64,000 bases of DNA from Rhizobium aethiopicum (GTDB lineage: Bacteria > Pseudomonadota > Alphaproteobacteria > Rhizobiales > Rhizobiaceae): positions 682,001-746,000 of the forward strand of contig NZ_FMAJ01000001.1 in the NCBI RefSeq assembly GCF_900094625.1, given 5' to 3'. A program made the translations under genes and the position numbers. The notes beneath the pieces are model-generated. The model was not told the DNA's origin and did not search any database. It worked only from the letters and a program-made list of their open reading frames with translations. Shown here piece after piece: positions 1 to 8,375 of the stretch (the stretch's first letter is position 1; the number at the start of each line of letters is the position of its first letter).

Positions 1-920
1 GCGCCCGTAAAATCGCGCTTCCAAATCTTGTGGGAGGGGAAACTCGGCAGCGCCGGATGCAGCACGCGGGCGACGTCCTCCCTGCCCTCGAGCCATTCCG
101 CAATATGCAGCGCGCTTTCGTAATGCCGCTCGAGGCGCAGGCCCATGCTGCGCAAACCGCGCAGGATCTGATAGGCGTCATCGGGTGCGCCGCAGATGCC
201 AAGGGCGCCGTTCGCCTCCTTCAGCCGCTCCCAGTGCTCGGCATTGGCCGATGCCGTTCCGAGCAGGATATCGGAATGACCGGACGGATATTTCGTCGCC
301 GCATGAATGGAAATGTCGACGCCGTGATCGAGCGGTTTAAAATAGAGCGGCGTCGCCCAGGTATTGTCCATCATGACGACGGCGCCGTGGCGATGGGCGA
401 CTGCCGAGATCGCCGGAATATCCTGCATTTCAAAAGTATTGGAACCGGGAGCCTCGGTGTGGACGAGCCTGGTGTTGGGCCGAAACAGCGTCTCGATGCC
501 GGCGCCGATCGCCGGATCGTAATATTCCACCTCGACACCGAGGCGCTTCAGCATCGTATCGCAGAAATGGCGGGTTGGGCCGTAAACCGAATCGACGACC
601 AGCGCATGATCGCCGGCGGCGACGAAACCAAGGAACGGAATCGTGACGGCGGCAAGCCCCGAGGGTACAAGGATCGTGCCGGCCGAACCTTCGAGCGCGT
701 CGATTGCCTCGCAGAGCGCATCCGTCGTCGGCGTGCCGCGTGTCCCATAGGTGTATTTCTGCGAGCGCGTGTCCATCGTCGCCGCATTCGGAAACAACAC
801 CGTCGAGGCATGCACGACCGGCGGATTGACGAAGCCGTGATAGTCGAAGGGGTCGTTGCCGATATGGGTAAGGCGGGTGTTGACGCCGGCGTTCTGCAGC
901 AAGCTGTCTTTGTCTTTCAT
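1..920 (-). CDS. metC: Cystathionine beta-lyase, 3' end cut by the window
   Basis: This is a PLP-dependent trans-sulfuration enzyme that splits cystathionine to homocysteine, pyruvate and ammonia in methionine synthesis. About 306 residues are visible from ATG 920; the reading frame runs off the window edge, so the C-terminal part is missing. The Cys/Met-metabolism PLP fold is clear: the early Y-x-Y-G-T-R segment near residues 56-61, SGLAA near residues 87-91, and the cofactor lysine in ATKYPSGHSD at about residue 210. The D-N-T-W-A-T segment near 185-190 is typical of MetC rather than MetB. It is transcribed away from aapJ, and the two share about 350 bp of upstream DNA with a palindrome. 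Confidence is high for the family and good for MetC specifically. Confidence 0.9.
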   Translation of the reverse strand, partial: MKDKDSLLQNAGVNTRLTHIGNDPFDYHGFVNPPVVHASTVLFPNAATMDTRSQKYTYGTRGTPTTDALCEAIDALEGSAGTILVPSGLAAVTIPFLGFVAAGDHALVVDSVYGPTRHFCDTMLKRLGVEVEYYDPAIGAGIETLFRPNTRLVHTEAPGSNTFEMQDIPAISAVAHRHGAVVMMDNTWATPLYFKPLDHGVDISIHAATKYPSGHSDILLGTASANAEHWERLKEANGALGICGAPDDAYQILRGLRSMGLRLERHYESALHIAEWLEGREDVARVLHPALPSFPSHKIWKRDFTG

Positions 921-1095
921 GTCGGAAATAGCCTTTGGCGAGGGGGCGCAAAAGCAGACTTTTGGACGCCTCGGCCGGCCCGGTCAACCCCTCAAAAGCG
1001 CGTGCGGCGGGTGCCTGGATTTTTGAATTTCGCGTTATTTTTCCGCAATCAGGCGCCCATTTCCCAGCCAATCGCCTTCGAATGCGGCGCAATTC

Positions 1096-1116
1096 GGCAA
1101 AATACTGAATTTTGCC
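1096..1116. promoter_or_regulatory. Perfect inverted repeat in the metC-aapJ intergenic region (putative operator)
   Basis: GGCAAAAT and ATTTTGCC form a perfect 8-bp inverted repeat separated by ACTGA. The repeat is embedded in similar CGCAATT / GCAATT flanks. It lies about 20 bp upstream of a candidate aapJ -35 element and in the shared upstream region of metC. The size and symmetry suit a dimeric regulator such as an Lrp/AsnC-type or GntR-type protein, but the regulator is not identified. The repeat is seen directly; its function is inferred. Confidence 0.45.
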
Positions 1117-1136
1117 GCAATTATTGATCGCGACAC

Positions 1137-1166
1137 TTGACCATGGTGACATTTGCGACTGTGATA
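1137..1166 (+). promoter_or_regulatory. Candidate sigma-70 promoter of the aap operon
   Basis: TTGACC at 1137-1142 is an excellent -35 box. A weak -10 (GTGATA, 1161-1166) follows at an 18-bp spacing. A start near 1173 would give an aapJ leader of about 100 nt. The -35 is convincing and the -10 is not. Confidence 0.4.
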
Positions 1167-1271
1167 GGGTACTCGCGCCGGGAGGGTGTCGAGACGATGG
1201 GGGTGGCAGAGTTTTTCCGCCGGAACGCCCCACAAGAAAATATAATACAACGGAAAAGGTTGGGAAAAAAA

Positions 1272-2297
1272 ATGAAGAACAAGCTTCTGTCCGCCGCGAT
1301 CGGCGCAGCAGTTTTCGCTCTTGGCGCCTCGGCTGCTTCGGCCACTACACTCGGCGATGTAAAGGCAAAGGGTTTCATCCAGTGCGGTGTCAACACCGGT
1401 CTCGCCGGCTTTGCTGCGCCTGACGCTTCCGGCAATTGGGCGGGCTTCGACGTTGACTTCTGCAAGGCCGTCGCTGCGGCTGTCTTCGGCGACCCCACCA
1501 AGGTGAAGTTCACTCCGCTCAGCGCCGCCAATCGCTTCCCGGCCCTGCAGTCTGGCGAAATCGACGTGCTCGCCCGTAATACGACCTGGTCGATCAACCG
1601 CGACACGGCGCTCGGCCTGAATTTCCGCTTCGTCAACTACTATGACGGCCAGGGATTCATGGTCCGCAAGAGCCTGAACGTGAAGTCGGCGCTGGAACTC
1701 TCCGGCGCGTCCGTTTGCGTCCAGTCGGGCACGACCACCGAGCTCAACCTCGCCGACTACTTCAAGGCAAACAACCTTCAGTACAATCCGGTCGTCTTCG
1801 AAAAACTGGACGAGGTCAACGCCGCCTATGATGCCGGTCGTTGCGACGTCTACACAACCGACCAGTCCGGCCTCTACTCGCTGCGTCTGACGCTGAAGAA
1901 CCCGGACGAACACACGATCCTGCCGGAGATTATCTCCAAGGAACCCCTCGCCCCGGCCGTTCGCCAGGGTGATGACCAGTGGTTCGATATCGTTAGCTGG
2001 GTTGGTTATGCCATGATCAATGCCGAAGAATTCGGCATCACGCAGGCGAATGTCGACGAGATGAAGAATTCGCCCAACCCTGACATCAAGCGCTTCCTCG
2101 GCGTCGAGGCTGATACCAAGATCGGCACCGATCTCGGCCTGACCAACGAGTGGGCCTACAACGTCGTCAAGAATGTCGGCAATTACGGCGAAGCCTTCGA
2201 GCGCAATATCGGCCAGGGCAGCCCGCTGAAGATCGAGCGCGGCCTCAATGCGCTGTGGAACAAGGGCGGCATCCAGTACGCTCCGCCGGTGCGCTGA
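1272..2297 (+). CDS. aapJ: General L-amino-acid ABC transporter, periplasmic binding protein
   Basis: This is the periplasmic solute-binding protein of the broad-specificity Aap system, which imports many L-amino acids and influences their efflux. The product has 341 residues. A Sec signal peptide (KNKLL, a hydrophobic core, then ASA-ATT at about residue 22) precedes a family-3 binding-protein domain. GFDVDFCKAVAAAVFGDP and ALQSGEIDVLARNTTW are characteristic. The start at ATG 1272 is chosen because the signal peptide begins there and a purine-rich GGAAAAGG ribosome site lies upstream; an in-frame extension to 1137 has no signal-peptide logic. It is the first gene of aapJQMP, and a stable hairpin follows directly, fitting higher expression of the binding protein than of the membrane genes. 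Confidence 0.95.
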   Translation: MKNKLLSAAIGAAVFALGASAASATTLGDVKAKGFIQCGVNTGLAGFAAPDASGNWAGFDVDFCKAVAAAVFGDPTKVKFTPLSAANRFPALQSGEIDVLARNTTWSINRDTALGLNFRFVNYYDGQGFMVRKSLNVKSALELSGASVCVQSGTTTELNLADYFKANNLQYNPVVFEKLDEVNAAYDAGRCDVYTTDQSGLYSLRLTLKNPDEHTILPEIISKEPLAPAVRQGDDQWFDIVSWVGYAMINAEEFGITQANVDEMKNSPNPDIKRFLGVEADTKIGTDLGLTNEWAYNVVKNVGNYGEAFERNIGQGSPLKIERGLNALWNKGGIQYAPPVR

Positions 2298-2317
2298 GCG
2301 ACAGCACGCATGAAGCC

Positions 2318-2341
2318 GGAAAGGCGGGCGACCGCCTTTCC
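2318..2341 (+). terminator. Stem-loop between aapJ and aapQ
   Basis: GGAAAGGCGG and CCGCCTTTCC form a perfect 10-bp stem closed by a GCGA tetraloop of the GNRA type. No U-run follows; the next bases are CCTCTAATAAAAAAG. Such hairpins after binding-protein genes usually protect the upstream message from 3' decay or partly terminate, so that the abundant periplasmic component is made in excess. Confidence 0.7.
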
Positions 2342-2374
2342 CCCTCTAATAAAAAAGCTCCGAAAAGGAGCGCA

Positions 2375-3595
2375 ATGGGGAATTGGCCAGGCATGACGCA
2401 TCAGGCTTTGGATTCAACACGTGTATCCAGGAGCGGCTGGAGCTTTCAGTCCGCCCTCTACGACCCGATGATTCGGGGCATCTTCTTTCAAATTCTCACC
2501 ATCGTACTGCTGGTCGTCTTCGTCTGGTGGGTTGCGCACAACACTGCCGTCAATCTGGCACGCGCCAACATCGCGTCGGGTTTCGGCTTTCTCAACGGCC
2601 GCGCCGGCTTCGAGGTCGGTCAGTCGCTGATCGCCTACTCAAGCGATTCAACTTACGGCCGCGCGCTGGTCGTCGGCCTTCTGAATACGCTGCTGATCGC
2701 CATTACCGGCATCATCACCGCCACCATCATTGGCTTCATCATCGGCATCGGCCGCCTGTCGCGCAATTGGCTGATTGCTAAATTGTGCACGGTCTATGTC
2801 GAAGTCTTCCGCAATATCCCGCCGTTGCTTGTCATCTTCTTCTGGTATTCGGGCGTTCTGGCGATTCTGCCGAGCGCGCGCGAGTCGCTGCATTTGCCGC
2901 TCGGGTCGTATCTGAACAATCGCGGCCTATCCTTTCCCAAACCGATCTTCGGCGAGACTTTCTGGCTCGTCGGCGTCGCCTTCATCGTCGCGATCATCGC
3001 CGTTATCGCGACGGCCCGATGGGCGCATCGCCGGCAGGCGGCGACAGGTCAGCCGTTCCATACGATCTGGGCTTCGATCGGTCTGCTGATCGGCCTGCCG
3101 CTTATCGCCTTCCTGCTCGCGGGCGCGCCTCTCAGCTTCGATTATCCGATCGCGGGCAAATTCAACCTCACCGGCGGCTCCGTCGTCGGGCCCGAGTTCA
3201 TGTCGCTCTTCCTGGCGCTTTCCTTCTACACCGCTGCCTTCATCGCCGAGATCGTGCGCGCGGGCATTCGCGGCGTGCCGAAGGGACAGACGGAAGCTGC
3301 TGGCGCACTCGGACTTCACCCCTCGTCGATCACTCGGCTGGTCGTCATCCCGCAGGCGTTCCGCATCATCATTCCGCCGCTGAGCAGCCAGTATCTCAAT
3401 CTGACCAAGAACTCGTCGCTGGCGATCGCCATCGGCTTTGCCGATCTCGTTGCCGTCGGCAGCACGACGCTGAACCAGACTGGTCAGGCCGTCGAGGTCA
3501 TCCTCATTTGGATGGTCATATACCTTGGCCTCAGTATCGTGACATCGCTGTTCATGAACTGGTTCAATGCCAAAATGGCGCTGGTGGAGAGGTAA
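2375..3595 (+). CDS. aapQ: General L-amino-acid ABC transporter permease
   Basis: This is one of the two integral membrane permeases of the Aap importer and is predicted to pair with AapM. The product is 406 residues from ATG 2375, or 400 from ATG 2393. AAGGAG ends 4 nt before the first ATG, which favours it on spacing, while the shorter form begins at the more usual M-T-H-Q; both are possible. Several hydrophobic segments are visible, and the C-terminal binding-protein-dependent transport motif reads [12 protein letters not shown] followed by VIPQAFR. The N-terminal half carries a long extra periplasmic stretch after the first membrane span, as in AapQ/BztB-type permeases. It is co-transcribed with aapM; the gap to it is one nucleotide. 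Confidence 0.93.
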   Translation: MGNWPGMTHQALDSTRVSRSGWSFQSALYDPMIRGIFFQILTIVLLVVFVWWVAHNTAVNLARANIASGFGFLNGRAGFEVGQSLIAYSSDSTYGRALVVGLLNTLLIAITGIITATIIGFIIGIGRLSRNWLIAKLCTVYVEVFRNIPPLLVIFFWYSGVLAILPSARESLHLPLGSYLNNRGLSFPKPIFGETFWLVGVAFIVAIIAVIATARWAHRRQAATGQPFHTIWASIGLLIGLPLIAFLLAGAPLSFDYPIAGKFNLTGGSVVGPEFMSLFLALSFYTAAFIAEIVRAGIRGVPKGQTEAAGALGLHPSSITRLVVIPQAFRIIIPPLSSQYLNLTKNSSLAIAIGFADLVAVGSTTLNQTGQAVEVILIWMVIYLGLSIVTSLFMNWFNAKMALVER

Positions 3596-3596
3596 G

Positions 3597-4742
3597 ATGA
3601 GCAACAGTTTCGTCAGAACCGCCATACTGGCGCCGGAGCCGCCCCCCTCAGGAGAAAAGGGCGCGGTCGCCTGGCTTCGCCGCAACCTGCTGGCGACACC
3701 GAAGGATATAATTCTTACCGCCCTAGCACTTGTCTTTCTCGCCTGGGCCTTGGTCCACGCGATCGACTGGCTCTTCGTGCAGGCGGTCTGGAGTGGCCCG
3801 GACCGCACTTTCTGCGCCACTGCCGTGCAGGGTGGCATCCAGCCAGACAGCTGGAACGGTGCATGCTGGGCCTTCGTCAATGCCAAATTTGACCAGTTCA
3901 TTTTTGGACGTTATCCCCTCGATGAGCGCTGGCGGCCGACGCTGGTCGGCATTCTTTTCGTACTCCTCCTGGTGCCGATGCTCATCCCTTCGGCGCCACG
4001 CAAGGGCCTCAACGCGCTCCTGCTCTTTGGCGTGCTGCCGATCGTGTCCTTCTTTCTGCTTTACGGCGGATACGGCCTTGAGATCGTCGAGACCCCGCTC
4101 TGGGGCGGGCTGCTTGTCACGCTGGTGCTCTCCTTCGTTGGCATCGCCGTCTCCTTCCCGCTCGGCATCATCCTGGCGCTCGGAAGGCGCTCGCAGATGC
4201 CGGTGATCCGCACGGTCTGCATCATCTTCATCGAAGTCGTGCGCGGGGTGCCGCTGATTACGGTCCTCTTCATGGCGAGCGTCATGCTGCCGCTTTTCCT
4301 GCCAGCCGGCTGGACGGTGGACAAGCTCTTGCGCGCGATCATCGGGGTATCGATCTTCGCCTCGGCCTACATGGCGGAGGTCATACGCGGCGGCTTGCAA
4401 GCCATTCCGAAGGGACAATTCGAGGGAGCGGATTCGCTTGGGTTGGGCTACTGGCAGAAGATGCGCCTGGTCATCATGCCGCAAGCAATCAAGCTGGTGA
4501 TCCCCGGCATCGTCAACACCTTCATCGGCATGTTCAAGGACACCTCGCTGGTGTCGATCATCAGCATGTTCGACCTTCTCGGCATCGTTCGCCTCCACTT
4601 CGTCGATCCAAACTGGGCGACCGCGGTAACGCCGCTGACGGGGCTGATATTCGCCGGCTTCGCCTTCTGGCTTTTCTGCTTCGGGATGTCGCGCTATTCA
4701 GCATTCATCGAACGTCACCTCGACACCGGCCACAAACGATAA
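3597..4742 (+). CDS. aapM: General L-amino-acid ABC transporter permease
   Basis: This is the second permease of the Aap importer, with 381 residues from ATG 3597. A GGAGAGG ribosome site lies inside the end of aapQ, which implies translational coupling. Hydrophobic spans occur near residues 38-60 and 113-160, with further spans in the C-terminal half. The EAA-type cytoplasmic loop reads [12 protein letters not shown] and then VIMPQAIK, and would contact the ATPase AapP. The C-terminal domain aligns in pattern with HisM/GlnP-family permeases. Gene order J-Q-M-P matches the characterised R. leguminosarum operon. Confidence 0.94.
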   Translation: MSNSFVRTAILAPEPPPSGEKGAVAWLRRNLLATPKDIILTALALVFLAWALVHAIDWLFVQAVWSGPDRTFCATAVQGGIQPDSWNGACWAFVNAKFDQFIFGRYPLDERWRPTLVGILFVLLLVPMLIPSAPRKGLNALLLFGVLPIVSFFLLYGGYGLEIVETPLWGGLLVTLVLSFVGIAVSFPLGIILALGRRSQMPVIRTVCIIFIEVVRGVPLITVLFMASVMLPLFLPAGWTVDKLLRAIIGVSIFASAYMAEVIRGGLQAIPKGQFEGADSLGLGYWQKMRLVIMPQAIKLVIPGIVNTFIGMFKDTSLVSIISMFDLLGIVRLHFVDPNWATAVTPLTGLIFAGFAFWLFCFGMSRYSAFIERHLDTGHKR

Positions 4743-4760
4743 GAATGAGGGAAAATAATC

Positions 4761-5534
4761 ATGGCTGAAGCTCCAGCGAAAAAGCTCACCGTTTCCGCAA
4801 CAGAAGTGGCGATCGAAATCATCAACATGAACAAGTGGTACGGCGATTTCCACGTGCTGCGAGACATCAATCTGAAGGTCATGCGCGGCGAGCGCATCGT
4901 CATCGCCGGCCCGTCGGGCTCGGGCAAATCGACGATGATCCGCTGCATCAACCGTCTGGAAGAACATCAGAAGGGCAAGATCATCGTCGACGGCACCGAG
5001 CTCACCAACGATCTGAAGAAGATCGACGAAGTCAGGCGCGAAGTCGGCATGGTGTTCCAGCACTTCAACCTCTTCCCGCACCTGACAATCCTCGAAAACT
5101 GCACGCTTGCGCCGATCTGGGTGCGCAAGATGCCGAAGAAGCAGGCGGAAGAAATCGCCATGCACTTCCTGAAGCGCGTCAAGATCCCGGAACAGGCCAA
5201 TAAATATCCGGGCCAGTTGTCAGGTGGCCAGCAGCAGCGCGTGGCGATCGCCCGGTCGCTATGCATGAATCCGAAAATCATGCTGTTCGACGAGCCGACT
5301 TCGGCGCTCGACCCGGAAATGATCAAGGAAGTGCTCGACACCATGGTAGGTCTGGCCGAAGAAGGCATGACCATGCTCTGCGTCACGCATGAAATGGGCT
5401 TTGCCCGCCAGGTCGCCAACCGCGTCATCTTCATGGATCAGGGTCAGATCGTCGAACAGAATTCGCCGGCGGAATTCTTCGACAATCCCCAGCACGAACG
5501 CACCAAGCTGTTCCTCAGCCAAATCCTGCACTGA
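4761..5534 (+). CDS. aapP: General L-amino-acid ABC transporter, ATP-binding protein
   Basis: This 257-residue cytoplasmic ATPase energises the Aap importer. The Walker A motif GPSGSGKST is at residues 50-58, the Q-loop lies in GMVFQHFN near 96-103, the signature LSGGQQQR is at 153-160, Walker B IMLFDEP is at about 173-179, and the switch histidine is in VTHE near 209. The length and motifs are those of the HisP/GlnQ polar amino-acid class. It is the last gene of the operon and is followed by an intrinsic terminator. Confidence 0.96.
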   Translation: MAEAPAKKLTVSATEVAIEIINMNKWYGDFHVLRDINLKVMRGERIVIAGPSGSGKSTMIRCINRLEEHQKGKIIVDGTELTNDLKKIDEVRREVGMVFQHFNLFPHLTILENCTLAPIWVRKMPKKQAEEIAMHFLKRVKIPEQANKYPGQLSGGQQQRVAIARSLCMNPKIMLFDEPTSALDPEMIKEVLDTMVGLAEEGMTMLCVTHEMGFARQVANRVIFMDQGQIVEQNSPAEFFDNPQHERTKLFLSQILH

Positions 5535-5554
5535 GCCCCGGAACGGAACTGGTC

Positions 5555-5590
5555 AAAGACCCGCCGCCCTTTTCGGTTCGGCGGGTCTTT
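5555..5590 (+). terminator. Terminator of the aapJQMP operon
   Basis: AAAGACCCGCCG pairs perfectly with CGGCGGGTCTTT, giving a 12-bp stem with a 12-nt loop and a U-stretch at the stem base. It sits 20 bp after the aapP stop codon. Confidence 0.8.
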
Positions 5591-5595
5591 CATGT

Positions 5596-6163
5596 TCAAC
5601 GAGAAACTGTCGCCTGCAGCGGACTGCAGGGACCGGCAAGACCGGAATCGGAACCGCCCGATCCGGAAATATCGGCGCAACGGACGAGCATCTCGCGCCG
5701 CTGGTCGGCAGGCATGCTGCGGAAGGCGTCGAGGGTGCGCACCTCAGCCGCATCGGCGGCGCGCATCGCTGCGGCATCGCTTCTACCGTTCACCCGGCCG
5801 ATGGCAAGATTGGCGTTGACGCCGATGACGCCGCCAATCGAAGCCGTGGCGTCGGCATCAACCCGGTCAGAACCGCCGACACGCGCATTGAGATCGGCAT
5901 TGACGCCGCGGTCGCCGGCATAGGCGGCTGCATCGGCGTTGGCGCCGTTCGTGCTGCCGAGGGATGCCTCTGCCGTCGCATCGACGCCGCTTCGTGCGCT
6001 GAGCGACGCGCCGGCATCGGCATTGAGGTATTGCCGGCATTGACCGAAACGCCGACATCGATCGCCCGTGCTTGCCATGCCGGCAGCGCAAGGACGGGCA
6101 CAAGCGAATGCAAGCAGGGCAACCGGTAGCCTGAGGTAGATATATGATCTTCCTCCGTTTCAT
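5596..6163 (-). pseudogene. Frame-disrupted gene for a small Ala/Gly/Asn-rich exported protein
   Basis: The minus strand carries the pieces of one exported protein in three different frames. An ATG at 6163 starts a basic N-terminus (MKRRKIIYL). A second frame gives the hydrophobic segment RLPVALLAFACA. A third gives the signal-peptide end and mature start PAWQARAIDVGVSVNAGNT. The remaining roughly 130 residues return to the second frame, beginning LNADAGASLSARSGVDA, with repeated NAD/NAN-type motifs and a C-terminal acidic/basic tail ending at 5596. An intact product would be roughly 180 residues with low-complexity composition. Either two or three small indels have broken the gene, or there are sequencing errors. 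No function is known. Confidence 0.5.
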
Positions 6164-6459
6164 GTGCCGGACGGTGACGTCCGACAGCTAAAATCGAGGA
6201 ACGCGCGTGCCTTCGTCGATTGGACACCTGCCATCCAGGACATCCATGCGAAGCCAACGTGAAGGATTGGCGAATGGCGGTGAATGATGCCGCATCGTTA
6301 TCGCCGTAAAAGCAGCCGGTGGGCGACTGTGCCAAAAGCGGTCATGTCGACTTCCGTTCTCGACTCGAGGGCAAAAATAAACCTCCGCTCTTCTGGATAT
6401 GCCCATTGGGAATTCCATGTTTCAGCATGTTCTCATTTATTGACAGTGGAGGTTGGAGA

Positions 6460-6900
6460 ATGGGCATTTTCGACAAAATCAAACATGCAATCTTCGGAGA
6501 AGCGAAGGCAGCCGAACCCGTTGCCGGGAGCGCGCCGAAGACAGAACCGGCACAAGCGCCCGCCTCACCGTCGGCCGCGCCCAGCCCAGCGCCTGCGCCC
6601 TCTCCCGCCCAGGGCAAGCCGGCCACAGGCCCAGCCGCGGCGACGGTCGATATCGTGCCCATCCTCGACGCTGCCGCGAAGAAGAGCGGCCAGAAACTCG
6701 ATTGGCGTCACTCGATCGTCGACCTGATGAAAGCGGTCGGGATGGACGCGAGCCTGGCTGAGCGCAAGGAACTCGCCGCTGAACTCGGCTATACCGGCGA
6801 TAGCAATGATTCCGCGAAAATGAACATGTGGCTGCACAAGGCGCTGATGAAGCGGCTTTCGGAAAATGGCGGCAAGGTGCCGGCCGACCTCCTGGACTGA
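6460..6900 (+). CDS. DUF3597 domain protein
   Basis: The product is a 146-residue soluble protein. The N-terminal MGIFDKIKHAIFG is the conserved opening of the DUF3597 family. It is followed by a Pro/Ala-rich linker at about residues 25-62 and a compact helical C-terminal domain (VDIVPILDAAAKKSGQKLDW, then a basic NMWLHKALMKRL segment and VPADLLD at the end). The start is fixed by a GGAGGTTGGAGA purine tract directly upstream of ATG 6460. No catalytic residues are recognisable and no function is established. A 15-bp hairpin follows the gene. It stands alone, with no operon partners. Confidence 0.8.
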   Translation: MGIFDKIKHAIFGEAKAAEPVAGSAPKTEPAQAPASPSAAPSPAPAPSPAQGKPATGPAAATVDIVPILDAAAKKSGQKLDWRHSIVDLMKAVGMDASLAERKELAAELGYTGDSNDSAKMNMWLHKALMKRLSENGGKVPADLLD

Positions 6901-6917
6901 TCCCGATCGGTTGCTGA

Positions 6918-6954
6918 CGAATGGCTGCCGCCATTTTGCGGCGGCAGCCATTCG
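6918..6954 (+). terminator. Strong hairpin downstream of the DUF3597 gene
   Basis: CGAATGGCTGCCGCC pairs perfectly with GGCGGCAGCCATTCG over 15 bp with a 7-nt loop (ATTTTGC). No U-run follows, so it may act as a 3' stabiliser or factor-assisted terminator. Confidence 0.55.
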
Positions 6955-7045
6955 GCCATGTCTTAAGCCCTTGCCCGCAGGCGCTGGAACCAATAACCTC
7001 CGGGCAGATAACTCCAATTATTCGATCTAGGGAGAGATAAATCCA

Positions 7046-7357
7046 ATGCGATTGATGGCAGTTGTTGGTGTTGTGCTTAGCTTGGGCTGTATTTCGGCCG
7101 CAGAATCTCCTTCAAACTATCAATCCTACAGCGGCATTCGGGTCGATACCGACCCGGTCCTCCTGGCCCGATACGACAAAGCGCTCCAGCGGTGCGTGCC
7201 GGAGGCCGGTTCATGGCGACGCGGCTCGCCGGACCCGAGAAGCCTTCATTACAACGCGGCGCTCAGAAACTGTCTCTATCGACGCGGCTTCGTCGACAGA
7301 GGCGTCTATGCCTACCCCATCCCCGAAGTTTACTTCCAGCATTTCCTGGATCGCTGA
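7046..7357 (+). CDS. Small exported hypothetical protein
   Basis: The product is 103 residues from ATG 7046, behind a GGGAGAG ribosome site. An N-terminal signal peptide is visible (MRLMAVVGVVLSLGCISAAES, probable cleavage after the SAA). The mature part is rich in Arg and Tyr and has a paired-cysteine pattern (RCVPEAG and RNCLYRRGF) that could form a disulfide in the periplasm. I do not recognise the family. Confidence 0.5.
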   Translation: MRLMAVVGVVLSLGCISAAESPSNYQSYSGIRVDTDPVLLARYDKALQRCVPEAGSWRRGSPDPRSLHYNAALRNCLYRRGFVDRGVYAYPIPEVYFQHFLDR

Positions 7358-7469
7358 GAACAGTTCCGAGGTTGGCGCTGATACTGGAGCGTTAGTTGAT
7401 TGCTGGCGTGGCCCGGGCTGTGCTCGCAAGTGTTCATGGAGTGCACGCAATGGCGGGTCGAACGAGAAT

Positions 7470-7646
7470 GTGGATATCGCCGCGCTTGGCGACATGAGGC
7501 CGGGAATGCCGGTGGCAAGCGTCGAGGCAGCAATGGCGTCGGCGTGGAAGACACCCGCTCCCAATAACTGCGGCAAGATCGGCCCGCTCGAAAAGAGCCA
7601 TCGGTTCGTCTTATGGATCGATCGGAACGGGCTGATCGGCTGGTGA
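7470..7646 (+). CDS. Short hypothetical ORF, probably a gene fragment
   Basis: A GTG-initiated frame of 58 residues has protein-like composition: DIAALGDMRPGMPVASVEAA, then APNNCGKIGPL and RFVLWIDRNGLIGW at the end. The RPGMPVASVEAAM segment resembles the start of small outer-membrane-assembly-type lipoprotein domains, but there is no signal peptide in frame and no strong ribosome site. It may be the 3' remnant of a longer gene. Confidence 0.3.
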   Translation: MDIAALGDMRPGMPVASVEAAMASAWKTPAPNNCGKIGPLEKSHRFVLWIDRNGLIGW

Positions 7647-7649
7647 ACT

Positions 7650-8360
7650 GCGACCATCGTTTCCCGCACCCGCTCAGCGGGATCGCCATGAGAATGAAGA
7701 CCGCCGAGTTTGCGCAGCGGTGCCCTCTCTTAAGATCAGAGATGACCTTGCCATGATGCGCGGCGTGCGCAACATCATTCCGGAAGCGCGAGACGATCTG
7801 GAGACGCTTCAGGCACAGCGCTAGCGTTTTCGACTTGAGCTCACCTGCTGACGCGTCGGCGGAGGAGTACAACCCATCCCAGGCTCGATTTTGCGCGCGG
7901 CGACTCGTGATCGAATCAGGCACTCGAGGATGGATCAGGCGTCCCAATATCCCTCGATTAAGGCCCTATTTTTCGCGCCAAATTGCAGAAAATAGGCAAA
8001 TTCAGCAAAAATATTGCCAGATTCACAAAAATTTCGTTTCCGCCACTGGCAGCGGGAATACAGTCAGATCCATCAATTTTTCCCAAATGTTTTCAATACA
8101 GACATATCGCTTTAGTTGCATCATGAATAATTCTCGGTCCGCGAGATATAAATACTGCCACATTTGGTCAACTCGAAATTCTTCAAATATTTCAAACCGT
8201 AACATCGAGGTGATTTTGATATTGTGTCAGCAATAAGGCTATTCTTCTCAAGCACTTACTGCCCGCGTTGCTGTTGCGCCCTCCATGAGGCCGGCCTATA
8301 ACCCCCCGCCGTAACCCCTGATTAACTAAAAAATATTAACGGGCAAACGCAACGTTAGAG
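7650..8360. other. Gene-free, partly AT-rich stretch
   Basis: I see no convincing gene. From about 7960 to 8260 the sequence is markedly richer in A and T than its surroundings, with many AAAAATATT-like runs. It then gives way to the upstream region of the RTX protein, where GATTAACTAAAAAATATTAAC lies about 50 bp before the start codon. The composition break fits foreign or regulatory DNA at the edge of the accessory segment. Confidence 0.5.
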
Positions 8361-8375
8361 TTGAGGAACAAGATC

